Shown piece after piece: positions 33,780 through 46,059 of a stretch of DNA of 64,000 nt. Numbering within the stretch: the first letter of the stretch is position 1; the number at the start of each line of letters is the position of its first letter. Location: the NCBI GenBank assembly GCA_020881915.1, contig JAJFPB010000008.1, positions 3,348,001 to 3,412,000 on the forward strand, given 5' to 3'. This DNA comes from Paramyrothecium sp. XJ0827 (Eukaryota; Ascomycota; Sordariomycetes; Hypocreales; Stachybotryaceae). The notes beneath the pieces were generated by a model. That model was given only the letters and a program-made list of their open reading frames with translations. It was not told where the DNA came from and searched no databases. A program made the translations under genes and the position numbers.

Positions 33780-34505
33780 CTATGCACTCACCTTTCTCTT
33801 GCGCGCTTTGCCCTCTCTTCTACCAGAAGACTTGGGTAGTCCACCCACACAACAGTCTGCCATTTCTCGTTGATCGATCAACTTGCTATCTTGTACTTGA
33901 TGCATTTGCCTCGAGAAATCCCCAACTTGTTTGACATGATGCTCAATAACGTCAACCTGAGCTATCATATTAGCCACTTCTCCTTCCGTTGGTAATTTGT
34001 CGGGAAGAAGACTTTGGTTGGAGGCAAAGTCATCAAGAGCTTGGGAGGTTGACTTGATCTGTGTAGCGTTAGTGGTCTTATTATGAGCGATAACAGCCGC
34101 ATTGGACAGGCCTACAGTGATCAATGACTGTCGATAATTCCAATTCAAGATTTGTATATCAACGGCTGAAGGTCTTGTATCGTTGTCCTCGGGGACTTGG
34201 ATTTGCGTAAGAGGCAACTGACCACGATGATGCGAACCTATTAAGAGAGGATTTGACGGCTGAGGATGCGCATGATTACCGTTCGAAAAGTCTGACGTAC
34301 TTGCGGGCTTTTGTGCAAGATCCTGAGGTAGGTCATTCTGACCAGGCCCAAAAGAGAATATTGATGAAAGAGGTGGCAATGATAGCTTTGTGGAAACTCC
34401 ACCAAGCTCAAATTTTCTGTGCTCAAGTGTTGAAATCATCTTGGGCATGGCAGGACAAGAAGAAGGGCTTAGATCATAGTGATGGGAAAGGGGTAGTGAT
34501 TCCAT
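33780..34505 (-). CDS. Hypothetical protein, possibly nuclear
   Basis: From the ATG at 34505 (MESLPLSHHYDLSPSSCPAM) the frame gives 241 residues; an in-frame extension to 34547 exists. An early KLSLPPLSSIFSFG stretch resembles the low-complexity LPPLSSI segments common in fungal transcription regulators. A helical middle (EVANMIAQVDVIEHHVKQVG) and a strongly basic C-terminus (RREGKARKRKVSA) suggest a nuclear protein. No DNA-binding domain is visible and no family is recognised. Confidence 0.5.
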   Translation of the reverse strand: MESLPLSHHYDLSPSSCPAMPKMISTLEHRKFELGGVSTKLSLPPLSSIFSFGPGQNDLPQDLAQKPASTSDFSNGNHAHPQPSNPLLIGSHHRGQLPLTQIQVPEDNDTRPSAVDIQILNWNYRQSLITVGLSNAAVIAHNKTTNATQIKSTSQALDDFASNQSLLPDKLPTEGEVANMIAQVDVIEHHVKQVGDFSRQMHQVQDSKLIDQREMADCCVGGLPKSSGRREGKARKRKVSA

Positions 34506-35099
34506 GTATCTAATGGAAAGTAAGTCAGCAAAACAGGTGGCTGACATGGCTTGGGTCCTATTCTGAAATACTAGTGGGGCGATACATAAATGTACGCACC
34601 AGACGGATCCGAGTGCCTTCTACAGGGAGGAGCCTTGTTGACCACAGTATGAGCGGACGTCGGACATAAGCTCCATTCCGAGTTATTGTTGCAACTGGCT
34701 GCAAAATGACCCACAGCGGCAAGGGATTATGGGTTGCAAGGGGTTGGCTCTAATAGGAGGGGGAATGATAGGGGTGGTGACTTGGGGTGAATCGAGACTC
34801 ACATGGGAGGGGTGAAGCGTAAGTCGAAGCCCACATGCAATCTAGACGCCTCCGCTTATTGCTTGCCCTTCCGCCAAGGTTTGCACGGAGCACCACATGG
34901 ATGCTTTGCTACCGGTCCATGGCTTAGACCGTACCTTGTCTCCTTGACATGGCCTGGATGCTTTCGGGCTCTCTGAGTCTCATTCTAACCTTATTGATAT
35001 CGACATGTTACAGGCGAGACGATAACGTTTTACGTTCTTGGGGTAAGTCCTAAAGCTCCAAACAACTTCGGTGATCATATCTAACTGCTGAGTAACCCT
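34506..35099. other. No gene seen
   Basis: This is the upstream flank of the preceding minus-strand gene plus the 3' flank of the serine hydrolase. No domain is recognised in any frame. Confidence 0.4.
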
Positions 35100-36902
35100 T
35101 TACTCAACATCTCTGATATAGCAAAGGGGCTCACCAATCCCAGAAGACCTCTCCAGCCTGTCACAACGTCCGTTCCCAATTCCGCAAAACGTCAGCTCAA
35201 ACAGTTCTAGCCGAAGCCAGTTCTTGCCTCCCAGCCCGGACGCATGTGCCTCTTCGATCGTTGGGGCGTAAGACATAGTAAGCACTTCAACCATGGTAGT
35301 TTCACGCTTGACTCTAAGCGGATGCCATTTATCTTCATGCTGTTGACGTACTTCCAGAACTCCAGACGTTGCGTTCTCCATGACCGCCATGAAGATAAAC
35401 TTGTGCGGCGATTCTTGCAAGACATACTTTCCAATACATTCGGCGTACTCCTTAGCTGGAGCAGGATCTCTATGGTAATCTCGAGAAAGCGCTAAACAAT
35501 AGTTGCCGACCTCATGTAGGTAGTAGGCAGCGGAGTGTTCTGCGGTGGCTTGAACACGATACATTAATGCTGTGAGTTCAGTCAGAGTTCTCTCCATGTA
35601 CAAACTATCGGCCAAGGAAAGGACCATGAGATTCGGGGCGTCGACGAAGAAACTCCTTGCCGGGCAAATGGCCACAACAGCTATGTTCACTTTTGGTATG
35701 AAAAAAACGGCCGAAGTAGCCCCAACCATGTTGCCGCCATGGAAGAAGGCCTGATTGCGTGGCAGTCGCTCCTGACTTTCTGAAAGAAAAAAGGGCCAAA
35801 GTTCCAAGTTGCTCTTGGCATGGCCGAGACCCATGATTGCTTGGGCCCTGCCAAAGTTCTCGCCGTCTGCACCGGGAGCCCGTTGCACCAGGTCCTATGG
35901 TACGACAATCGGGTTCAAGCCGCCTGCATATGCACAAGCCTCGTCCTGGATCTTGTTCTTAATATGATCCCAAATCTTGAGACACCCTGCTTCTAACCCT
36001 AGCACGTCTTTCCCTCGTTTTCCATTCGCCACATCCATGATGAGCTGAATGAATTTCAAGTAATCCGAAGTAGTTGATATGACTCCCGCAGCACCTGCAA
36101 TAGATGTTTTCCCATCTGTACTCCTCGAAGGATGGACAGGTTGTTCGACGCTGAGTACATCTCCGGCTCGAACTTTCCGAAGAAAACGCTCATGAGCGGC
36201 TTTTGGGTCTTCGTTGAGCTCTGCAAGCTCTCGACATTCGTCTCCGTCGATCAAAGAGCAGAATGCGACACCGTTGACAATACCTCTTGGTCTCTCGGTC
36301 AAGTTTGCAGTTGTCTGGGTCATGCCCAATGGTTTGAAGATCTTCTCGTACGTATAATTGTCATAACTCATTTCGCTCAAGATTTCAATGATAACTTGCA
36401 GGAGTCGATAACCGTCGTTGAGGTAGTTGCGCTGGTGGTGAAACGCATTTTGCGTAGTGTATCTTGGATCCTGAGGTAGACATCCGAAGAGCTCCAGATC
36501 CTCACCTCTATTGTGCCCATAGGCGATATTCCCTTCCCAGCTTTCCCATAGCATGTCCAACCGAGCCCAATCTGTGCGGTGATCAAGAAGGTGGACAACC
36601 TTAAGACGAGTACCGTTGCGATGCTTTATCGTCAGACCAGGGATATCGTCAAGATAGGTATCAAAGCTGATTTTACCCTCTGCAATCAGTAAACCGATGG
36701 CAATGGCAGTTATTAGCTTTGACATCGATGAAATCAACCCTGGAGTATTCTCCGGAGCCTGTTCAGTTGATGCGTTCCCCACGCGAAGATATTCGGTTAT
36801 GCCGTCCTTCAGGATGCCGATAGAGACACCATAGTTCGCGTACTTGGTTGCCAACTGTTCAAAGAGCTCTTTCCAAAGTGACAGAACTTTGCTGAGCTCC
36901 AT
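35100..36902 (-). pseudogene. Beta-lactamase-fold serine hydrolase with one in-frame TAG
   Basis: One continuous frame from ATG 36902 (MELSKVLSLWKELFEQLATK) to 35100 spans 601 codons, broken only by TAG at 35897-35895. The SxxK motif is ISSMSKLITAIA, a Y-x-N motif is NYLNDGYRLL, and the third motif HGG lies beyond the stop (AFFHGGNMVGATSAVFF). The TAG sits where Gln (CAG) would fit, a C-to-T change as RIP produces. Without readthrough the product stops at 335 residues and lacks the HGG loop, so it should be inactive. The family covers penicillin-binding-like esterases and hydrolases; the substrate cannot be predicted. The C-terminal 200 residues are specific to fungal members. Confidence 0.8.
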
Positions 36903-37173
36903 GATGAGGAGTAAGTAATGAAGATTGGAGTAGATAATATGGGAGAACTTCAAGTTGATGGTGAAGTTTTGAGGTCCGAGTCTGGAGGAGACCCAGACCA
37001 AGATGGAGCGAGTATTTATACCCAGGTTGGTAAATAAAGATGACCAGGGACAACCTTACTGCATATCACCGTCTGCGGCTAGATCTGGCTATTCATTATC
37101 GAAACATACCGCCAAAGCACCTTGGCTATAACACATTGGCAGGTCGAACATCTCGTGTATATAATTATCTCAA

Positions 37174-38184
37174 CTACAGTCTACTTCTAAGGACACCGGT
37201 TCTGGTCCTCCTCATAGCATCGAAAACCCTCCCTATTGCCGCAGCATCCAAGCCAGATGCAATCAAAGCACGAAGCAGTACACAAGCCCGAGCTGGCGCG
37301 AGGTCGCCGGCAGATATTGTCCAAGACGGCAACCCGTATTTCTCATCAACCAACCCAGTTGCGGTACGGAAGCTAACAACTACGATGGGTGCCTTCCCTT
37401 CATCTTTCAACCGCTGCATGATATTACCCCCCTCCGTGGTCCAGCTGCCGGCTCCTGAACCTGCAAGGACGATGCCGCGAACTCTGCTGGCAGCATAATC
37501 GAATAAAGTTTCGTCCTGATCAAGATGCCCATAAAGGATAATGACTCGTGGTAGGCTGCGCCTATTGGCAATATCGTGAAGTGCTGACTGATATGGACGT
37601 CCAGGCGGATAGTAGAAGCATGGCTTGTTGCCCCTGATTTCTCCAATCTTGATGCCCTTGAAAGCGTTGACCGAAGTGGTTGAGACTTTGATAACGGATA
37701 ACGGATCAAAAATGTAGTTTTGGCAAACATACATAACATGCCGATCCTTAGCTTCCGGAGAAACCACAACACACGCGGTGTTATAAAAGTTGATCCGTCC
37801 ATCGGAGCTGAGATCCGTCATACGTCTTATGGCACCTGTGACTCCGAATGTATGCGAAGGATCGATGGTAAGACTAAGAAGCGTCATAGTCTCCTCCGTC
37901 AAGTCAGTTCCGAAAAGAGCCATACCAGCAGTGTAGAGTCCTGTAGCGAGATCGTCATTGATGCGTCGAATAGCCGCCAAGAGGATCTTATCAGTCAAGT
38001 CTGGACTACCTCCTTTAAAAATTGTTTCGCATTCGATCTGGGCGATGTCTTCCAGCCAGGGGTACTACTTGATCAAGTCTTCTGCGGTCAAAGTGCCATA
38101 CTTAACACCGCCTTCGCCATCGACAGAGGTAATCGTGCCACCAAAGTCATAAATCTTGATCTTGAGTCGAGTTTGACGCAGCAT
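37174..38184 (-). pseudogene. L-asparaginase (type II-like) with one in-frame TAG
   Basis: A single frame of 337 codons from ATG 38184 opens MLRQTRLKIKIYDFGGTITS, containing the N-terminal catalytic-Thr loop GGTI. TAG at 38067-38065 is codon 40, where Gln fits (IK-stop-YPWLEDIAQIE). Downstream blocks are recognisable: LFGTDLTEETM for the usual HGTDT.EET, VTGAIRRMTDLSSDGRINFY for TGAMRP..SADGP.N, NYIFDPLSVIKVSTTSVNAF, and VRGIVLAGSGAGSWTTEGGN. The His before GTD is replaced by Phe and GAMRP is altered, so activity was probably compromised even apart from the stop. It lies 270 bases upstream of the similarly broken serine hydrolase, on the same strand. Confidence 0.78.
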
Positions 38185-40650
38185 GATGCTTTAGCCACCG
38201 AACCTGCAGCCATTCCAATTCTGAGGGATACCACCTCTTATTTATACCTTTGATTTCTGTATGTATCCATCAGCTCACCCGGCTTCGCTCGGCCAAGTTG
38301 ACAGATCATTTTGGTGTTTAGAGTTCAATAAGATTTCTCGACGACCTGCGTACATAATGGGTTAGATGGCTTCGCAGAACATACTTGTTCGGAAATGACA
38401 GACAGCGGTATAAGGCCAGCATCCACTGAGTTGAGACCAGCTAAGCATACTTAACGGAGCATACTTAACGGAAGATCACTTGCAGTTGTCCCCTCGAATT
38501 CTTAAAGCTTATATTAAGACACCCACTCAGCGGAGGATGCGATGAAGTCTTCTTTGATGGACTAGCAGTCCTCATGGAGCCTTGAACCTCCGACTCGCCT
38601 CATTCATCAGTCTGAAGTTTGAGCAAAGACATACATGGGCTCTTAAATGTGTCAATGTATCACAAGACATACGTCATCGTGGGTGCACGCCGCGGACCAC
38701 AGGACAAGGCAGAGTTAATAACTGTTGGGCAGCAATGACGAGCTGAAACCGCTTTAACCCTACCCTCGAGATCAGCTACAGCGTGACTCGTATACGGACT
38801 TAGCAGCCAACTATCACAGCTTTGCAATGCTAACAGAAACCTTTCTCGTTGGTAACATGATACGTTGTGCTATTGCGATTTCTGGAATAAGTGGGATGAA
38901 GGCGGCTGCTGGCGGTTGATTAATGAATCGCAGTATTTCCTCCATTGCTTCACAAAGATAGTGTGGTGGATCAGAGCCCGACGGAACTCAAGCGCCAATG
39001 AGCCCATACCGATCGACGACTCCTAGGGGAGCAGTGTGATATTTACTCAAGCTCCTCCGCTGCCGTAATGCCTGTGCCCGGAGCCCCAGTCCCAATCGCA
39101 AAAGAGACCGCCTGAATCGGACACGCAGATTAATCCTTCATCTCTGATATTATCCAGTAGAAGTCCGAGGTCTGGGAATCATAGGTTTCCAATGCATCTC
39201 GAGATCATCGTTAGCTTCTTATCAGTGAGCCGAAAGGGCAGCCTACTTCTGCGAGCAACTTTGTGAAATAGGCACGCTCATCCTCAATTTTCCTCTGGAG
39301 TTCTTTGCATCTTGCATCCAAGGCTTCGTTCTCTTTTCCAAGCTGCTCAAGTTTCCAGTTCGAACCCAGGGTTTCGGGAGGTACTAGCCGCAATCGTTCG
39401 TTCTCGAGCGTGAAGGAAGCAAGTTGATTTTTAGGAGTTCCTGTGACTCGACTAGATAATCATAATGCTGAAGGAGTTTTGTCAAAAGGACCGGATTCCC
39501 TATCAAATCTTTAGCATGCGGACGACACTTTGCCATCTCGAACAAATGTGTATGCTAACAGAAGAGAAAAGATCACTTGAATATGGGGAGTGCTCAATAT
39601 GTATGCAAGCCGTGAAGGCAGGTGTGGCAACATGGACACGCGGACAATAGTTTCCGGCCTCAGCGAGACGAATCCCTGGTCGACGCGTCCTTGGCGTGCA
39701 AGGAACGACCGGCGCAGGGACCTATTTATGTGCTGAACAGTGGAGAGTGAGTGCTTATCTCTAGCAGGAATAAGTGCTGCACGCTCTAGTTTGTCAACGC
39801 GCTAGGCAAGGAAGCCGAGGGGTGGCGGACGCATTGTCTCGTGCGAGCTGCACTGAGATTGGGGGGGGAGCTACAGAACTCCTTTTTTCAAGAACTGCGC
39901 GAAGACAATATTCCTCCAGGGATCGTACGTCCTGGTACAGCTTTGGACCGCGTTTAATCGTTACATGCACCAATTTGCCCCATTGAGGGATGGCTGGTTC
40001 CTGTTTCTCAAGGCATTGACCTGATGATATGAGCTCAATTTCGACCGAGAGTAAGGATGAAACGTACCACAGATATCGTTGCCCCAGTATTGCTTAGCTA
40101 CAATGGTTAGAGGGCACACTCTTCCTGTCTCTGTGTACTTCGGACACCATGACTCTACCAAATGATAATGATGTTGGCAGCTTAGCTCTTTCTGGTTTAA
40201 TATGTTAACAGGATGATAAGTCAATGTATGCACAAGACTGACGTGCTGTAGTTCAAGGTCGATGCTGGGTCTATGCATGCTTATCCGAACATGGCGAGGC
40301 GCTGCCGCTTTATCCCACCCCCAGCTTGTAATAGGTTAAGAGCTTGAAATGGTGTGAACGGCACATGGACCACCAACGCAATATATTAACCAGGCACCTT
40401 CCATGTTTAGCCTTGCGGATGGGCTACAATCAAAACAATACGGGTTCTAATCAATATTCTTGATGATTCGAGGCTGCTTTCACACCAGTTGCGGTACCGT
40501 TTGAATCGATGGCTGGGTGGTGAACGGAAAGAGTAATCTCATACTTGTCGGCTGAAACCAGCGGCAGCGTATTTATAGCACAAGTCGCGACTCTCGAAAC
40601 TCTAGCCCAGGCACCCACTCAATGGATGGCCTCTGAAGTTGGATCCGTAA
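38185..40650. other. Long gene-poor stretch
   Basis: Only short frames occur. A minus-strand frame at 39393-39211, extendable upstream, encodes a Glu/Lys/Leu-rich coiled-coil-like segment (LEQLGKENEALDARCKELQR) that may be a remnant of a bZIP-like or structural gene. Nothing else is recognisable. Confidence 0.4.
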
Positions 40651-41687
40651 TCATGAAGATGTCTGAGGTTTTGTTAGCTTGCTCAACACACTAAGGATGG
40701 GAGACGGACGGCTTTTAGAGCTACTGGCTGTCCAACGTTCCGTCTTGAATCCAGCAGACTGAAATATGTCTTCGATCTTCTCCGGTTTGACCTTGCGCGA
40801 TCGGAAGAAATCAACCACTGTTCCTTTCGGGATCAAACCATCCCATTCAATGTCCACCTTTGTTGTAAGTCGATAGAAATGGCAATAGCATCCGTCTTGA
40901 CATTCTTTCAAAAAGCATTCGAGTAACCACGTGGACTCTCTTTCCTTTTCATCGAGTTCAAGCGTTTTGTGTACCCGCTCTCCAATGAAGTCGATGAAAT
41001 TGGTGAAGTTCGGGGAATGGTACGCACGCTCTACCTTCTCTCTGTCTGTTTCTTCAGTGTGGCCATCTGTTGACAAGATGAGAGTGGATGAGGGGTTAGC
41101 TCTCATCAGACTTTGATAAAATTGAACATCGTCGTTTAGGGCAGGCCCAGCATCGCTGTAAAAAGTAGACCCCAGGTATAGCGCAAAACATGGAACAAGC
41201 CGAACTTTGGCGAGTTGTTTCATGCCGTCGTCGAAGGTTCCCCAAAGTCCACTTGCTTGAACGTGGCTGAAATGAGGAGCATGCTAAGCGTATGCTCGAT
41301 CGACTCTCGAGAAAGGTCGAGGCATACGTATGAGCATGGTGTACCCCTGTCCTCGGCCATCCGGAGGATGGGACTGACTTTCGGCTCCTTTGATGAGGCG
41401 GATCCGAAATCGATAATCACGGTTCCAGGTGCGATTCGGAGGGCGATTTCCTCGGCCCTTGCACGTAGTATTTGGACCTCATCATGAGTTTGGTAATACT
41501 CAGGATCCTGGCTCGCTTTTTTCCACCTTTCAACACCCCCCCTACCGTAGATCAGTGCTTTAGGCAGGGGTCTGCCTTCCAAAAGTGAATCGCGTAAGGA
41601 ATCGCGCCATTTAGGGTCAATCTGGCTGCCTCCAATGTCCAGAATTTCACCTTTGGTTGGCACCCAATCTTCGCGGCGAGTTTTCAT
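40651..41687 (-). pseudogene. EgtD/EasF-like SAM methyltransferase, frameshifted
   Basis: The first frame (41687-41220) shows EILDIGGSQIDP, LPKALIYGRGGVERWKKASQ, DPEYYQTHDEVQILRARAEE, VIIDFGSASSKEPKVSPILR (SAM loop) and CLDLSRESIEHTL. These are the landmarks of the histidine-specific methyltransferase family that includes EgtD and dimethylallyltryptophan N-methyltransferase EasF. The motif SGLWGTFDDGMKQLAKVRLV then appears in another frame (to 40651, ending LTKPQTSS). The shift lies near 41250-41265 and no suitable donor/acceptor pair is evident. No prenyltransferase or ergothioneine gene lies nearby, so the substrate is open. Confidence 0.75.
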
Positions 41688-41951
41688 TGCAAATCAAGGA
41701 AGCTAGATCTTACAACTCATGCAGATATGAAATAGATTGAACAGTGAGGCGAAACGAGCTTAAATGCTTCACGAAAACTGATATATCATCTTTCCGTGAA
41801 ATAAAAGGTCCGCCTGTGCGCTCGTATAGCTCTTAGTTACACACCACCCCGCATGCAGGAGACCAGCACCATCATCTTGATCCATCTCTCCGCTCCTCGA
41901 CCAGCTTATCCCTCAAAGGCAATAACGGGACAGGTGTTGACGGATTCACCT

Positions 41952-42427
41952 CTAAGTAAATATCTTTGAAACAGCTTCCTTAAGCGTGTTTATGTAGTAC
42001 ATAACGGAGTTGTCTTCGGGTTTTGTTTGCTCTTGTGCGTACTTGTCTTCGGCTTTTCTTCGAGCTTGTGCGTTGAAGTGACGTTCATACTCGCCCCAGC
42101 GACCGAGGAAATCTTCTTCCTGGAGACGAAGTATCATAAGAAAATCGTCGTCTCCACGAGTTAACCTCGTATACTCCTCTCTTTTCTCATCAACAAGGTC
42201 TTTTACAAAGCCATGAAAGACAAGTTCGTCGGGGGCAAGGGTAAATGCTCCTGCATCCCATCCTTTAAGTATTGCCTTAACTTCGGGAATGGTAGCACCG
42301 GCGACTGAATGCGATGTAAGCAGAATATTACGTCTGTTTCGGAATTCTTACCACATAATGCAGTGTCACCGTACAAAACCACCCTATCGTTGTCAACCTT
42401 GTAATTGGGAGAGGTTAAGTCGCTCAT
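41952..42427 (-). CDS. Small hypothetical protein, two exons
   Basis: Exon 42427-42352 (MSDLTSPNYKVDNDRVVLYG) joins 42304-41952 across a GTAAGA..CAG intron with matching phase, giving 142 residues. The second exon reads AGATIPEVKAILKGWDAGAF then LAPDELVFHGFVKDLVDEKR and ends with a charged helical region (YERHFNAQARRKAEDKYAQE). The spliced frame without stops supports a real gene. The family is not recognised. The pogo element begins 87 bases upstream of the start codon, so its promoter may be displaced. Confidence 0.5.
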
Positions 42428-42513
42428 GATTATACAGTAGAAGAAGGCAAGAAAGTGTAAGATGAAGAAGATGAAAAGTCGTGGGTGCTCCGAGCAGCAG
42501 GACGTGTCTTTTA

Positions 42514-44720
42514 CCATGCAGTACCCACCTGCCGGTCATACCCACCTACCGGTCAGCGAAAACAAAATTTCCCCATACAAAATGTCCAACTTCACTTGCA
42601 CAGTGCTTAGCCAAAATTGAAGTTATTTACATGGAACAGATTGTGTCTTACTGAGAGTTTCATGTTGTTTCATATTGGAATAATCATTTTTATTTTACAC
42701 AAGTAGTTTGGTCGCATGGCACTAATGTAAAATTTCTCAAAATGCCTCCTTCATGCCTCCTTCATCACCCAGCCTCCCCGAAATTTCATCAAGATTTTAT
42801 CTATAGCAGCTTCCTTTAATCGCCTTGAAAATGCCTCAACAGTCTTATACAGAGAATGATGTCATTGAAGCTATACTGGATGTTACAGATAACCACCTCT
42901 CGCAGCACCAGGCCGCCCAGAAGCATGGAATGCCCCAAACCACTCTGTCTGACCGATTAAGAGGCCTACCGTCAAAGTCCGAGGTCACCCAACCTGCCCA
43001 GCTGGTATACAAATCCCAAGAGGCTAGATTAGTTACATGGATACTTCGACAAGAGGCCTTAGGCTATGCTCCCTCTCACAGTCAAGTTCGCGCCACCGTC
43101 ACTGCCCTCCTACGACAACAAGGAAGGGAAAAGCCTGTCGGTGTACATTGGCTAGCCAGGTTCAGGAAACGGCATCCATCCATAAAGACAAAGATAGGAA
43201 AACGTCAGGAGGCGTCGAGGTTCAATTGCTTTACCCCGACCGCCGTCAACTGGTACTTTGATATTCGGGAGAGAGAGTATGGCTGGATCAAACCCGAGAA
43301 CACGGTTAATGTTGACGAGGGCGGTATAATGGCTGGATTTGGTGAGTATTGATCATTTCTGATACAAAACTTACCAATAAATTGCAAATCTAGGCTTGGA
43401 TTCCTTGGTAATTGGCAGTAGCGATCCCAGGAGGAAGGCCTTCCTCAAAGGCTCCCAGTCCCGCATTTGGACTAGTTTTATCGAAGCCGTCACTGCAGAT
43501 GGCCGTCTTCTGAAGCCGGGGATTATCTTCAAAGGCAAAGAACTTCAGCAGCAGTGGTTTATCGATGAGTTCAACAAGATCGCCGACTGGTATTATATCA
43601 CGTCCGACAACGGCTGGACAGACAACCATATCGCGGTCGAGTGGCTCAAAGAGGTTTATCTGCCCCAAACCCAGCCAGCAGATGAGTCTGATGCAAGGCT
43701 CATCATATTAGATGGCCATGGGAGCCATGTCTCTGTGGGTGTCTACCTGTTCTGGATCAGAAATACCGCTGAATGAAAATCCAGGATGGGTGGACGGCCA
43801 CGTGTTTTTTGAACAACGTGTATTGCTGTTACCTGCCTGCACATTGCTCTCATGGCCTACAGCCACTGGATAATGGCGTTTTCAACGCATCCAAGGCTGC
43901 CTATCGCAAAGAACTCCAAAAGTTGACAAGCCTGACGGATTCTGCGCCAGTGGACAAGGTCAACTTCATCAAGGCTTATGCCAAAGCCAGGGAAGTGGGT
44001 ATGACGAAGAAAAACGTACTTTCAGGCTGAGAGTAACTGGAAATTGGCCGATTTCACGACGGAAAGCACTCATACATCCCGAGATACAGCCAGACAAGAA
44101 GGAAACGACGCCTGGATCAGACGGCCACAGAGACGGGCAAGTCGATTCTGATAATACGCCAAAGACCAGCCGTCACATCAGAGACCTGGGGAAGGACAAG
44201 AGCCCCACCACCAGAAGGCGGTATTCTGTGATATCGAAAGGGTTTGAAGTCCAAGAGTCAAAGATCGCCTCTCTGAGCACCAGAATAGCCAGCCTGGAGG
44301 AGGAAGTTGGCCGGTTGAATAGAGGCAAAGAAGAGAAAGGCGATACCGAACCCCAATAAGAAATTTATGACGCTGGCAGAGGCTCTAGCGGCTGGTGACA
44401 CTGTTTCAGAGCCAAACGAAGCAATTGAAGGGGCGGATGTTGTTGAGGATGTGATCGAGGTGGGAGGGATGGAAGAAGATGAGAGGTCAAATTCGGGAGA
44501 GGAAGAATTAGGTGTCGTACGCACCCGCACAGGGCGTGAGGTTAAAAGACCTAGAAAATATTGAAATCTGTTCAATTCTAAACTAAATTCCGTAAATCAT
44601 TTTATCCTTATTCCTTTCCGTGAGTTTTCCCCATGGGGTTGAAAAGTTGCATTTTGTATGGGGAAATTCTTTTTTTGCTGACCGGTAGGTGGGTATGACC
44701 GGCAGGTGGGTACTGCATGG
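42514..44720 (+). mobile_element. pogo/Fot-type Tc1-mariner transposon
   Basis: The 2,207-bp element is bounded by TA duplications (42512-42513, 44721-44722). Its terminal inverted repeats are identical for 44 bases and start CCATGCAGTACCCACCTGCC; similarity continues to about 75 bases. Each repeat contains two near-identical 17-bp tandem units (TACCCACCTGCCGGTCA, TACCCACCTACCGGTCA), likely transposase-binding sites. The enclosed gene is a CENP-B/DDE_1-type transposase. Confidence 0.95.
42831..44564 (+). pseudogene. pogo-type transposase, degenerate
   Basis: The ATG at 42831 opens MPQQSYTENDVIEAILDVTD with a psq-type helix-turn-helix (SQHQAAQKHGMPQTTLSDRL), then a CENP-B-type HTH (LARFRKRHPSIKTKIGKRQE). 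The DDE_1 core follows: NVDEGGIMAGFG (first Asp), an intron 43342-43393, LIILDGHGSHVS (second Asp) and, in a new frame, YLPAHCSHGLQPLDNGVFNA (third Asp). Frame changes near 43740-43795 and after 44030 separate the blocks; a charged C-terminus (TRTGREVKRPRKY) ends at 44564. The protein cannot be made as one chain unless unusual introns are invoked. Confidence 0.85.
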
Positions 44721-44722
44721 TA

Positions 44723-45909
44723 TTAATTGGCCAGCGGCTCAGTAAACCACGTTTTTGCAATAGCCCACTTGACAAGCCCCTCTATCTGCTCCCACCTCTC
44801 CAGGAGCAGTTTCTGTGGACGCTTCTGGTCCAACTGCAACTGCCGAATCTTTTCTTGGGACTTTTCCACCGTTTCCATGTACTCTCCAAGTAATGCGGGA
44901 AGCATTGCGATAGCTTTCGAAAGGGTTCCCTCCACATCCTCCTTGCCATCGATATAGTTTTGCCAGCGAGTGTCCTCACAGCAGAGTAGCCGCAGGGCAA
45001 TCCAGATGTTGTCTGACTTTTTAGTCCCTATATGAAGCACGAAGCTCCCCAAACATCCGTTGTCTTTCAGCTGACGTCGATGCCCTTCATCTAGTCTTGA
45101 GAGAACAACTTCATCAAGGCACAACTTATCCCACTGATTGTCTTTTAGCTGAAACCCATACTCTACCAGTAAGAAGTCGTTTGAATGTTCCCCGTACGAT
45201 GTATAAAGTTCGTCGCCAGCTTGGTAACAGCGATCAGCGGTGATGGTATAATCTTCTGTCGAGAATGAAACTGAGCAACCCATATCCGCGTGATTGAATA
45301 GGTCAGCGACTGGTAGCATTGCCAATCGATCGTGCCAAGGATATCGCAGCATAGCTGTCGTTTCGTAGTAAAAAGCCCTCGTAGCGACAAGAAGCCAATA
45401 GTACAAATAGTCTCTCCGACTCTCGTTCGCAGAATAGGTTCTGAACATGTTCCAGTCTCTCTCGAAGTTGGACCGTTGTATAGCCAGAAGATTTATGGCT
45501 TCGGCTGGAAGAAGTTGTTGAAGTTCTTGAGGCCACAAGTATGGTATTGTCGATTCAAAGTCGGCCCAAGTAGGCACAACCTTGATCCAGTCTGCCAATC
45601 TCGAATAATGGAGTGTGAGGTCTGTAGCCAGAAGACCATGAATAGACATATTCGGAGGCAAATTGCTAGAGACTCTCTTGGGTATAGTGTGCAGACTGTG
45701 GATAGCCTCTAGCGGAATGGTCATGACAATGTCTCCCTTCTAATCAACTTTAGTCAGACTTTGGATGAGAGGCTCGTCACACAAACCTCCAGGTTGCGAT
45801 GTGCGACTACGCCAACACCACGACCAGGGACGCTGGTTGGGGTGACGCCGTACATCTGGACCCCTTGTTCAATTGCCCTCTGAAGGAGGCCACGAATATG
45901 CTTATCCAT
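44723..45909 (-). CDS. SET-domain protein methyltransferase (SETD3/LSMT-like)
   Basis: Exons 45909-45787 and 45739-44723 join in phase to 379 residues. The N-terminal YGVTPTSVPGRGVGVVAHRN followed by EKGDIVMTIPLEAI is the start of the SET fold. LPVADLFNHADMGCSVSF carries the NH motif and DELYTSYGEHSNDFLLVEYG the catalytic Tyr region. The C-terminal Rubisco-LSMT substrate-binding-like part is helical. Relatives methylate lysine or histidine on non-histone proteins. The gene is squeezed between two transposons: the pogo TA duplication follows directly after its stop codon, and LINE 2 starts 150 bases upstream of the ATG, in what looks like the 5' leader (a GTGAGT donor-like site lies near 46030). 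Confidence 0.85.
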
Positions 45910-46059
45910 ATCGCCAAGATAAGAACCTTGCCAGTTGCTGCGCTTGATAAAGAGTAAAGGTTTCAAAGCTCCTACTAAAGTAAGAAAATGGGCAGATTGA
46001 TCGCTAATTTTAGTTTCAATCCATACTCACGCTGAGCAGTGTTGATATGAATGTTATGA

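Noticed and set aside
35895..35897. TAG in the serine hydrolase as programmed readthrough
   Set aside because: No CTA-type readthrough context follows and the neighbouring gene has a similar lesion; mutation is simpler.
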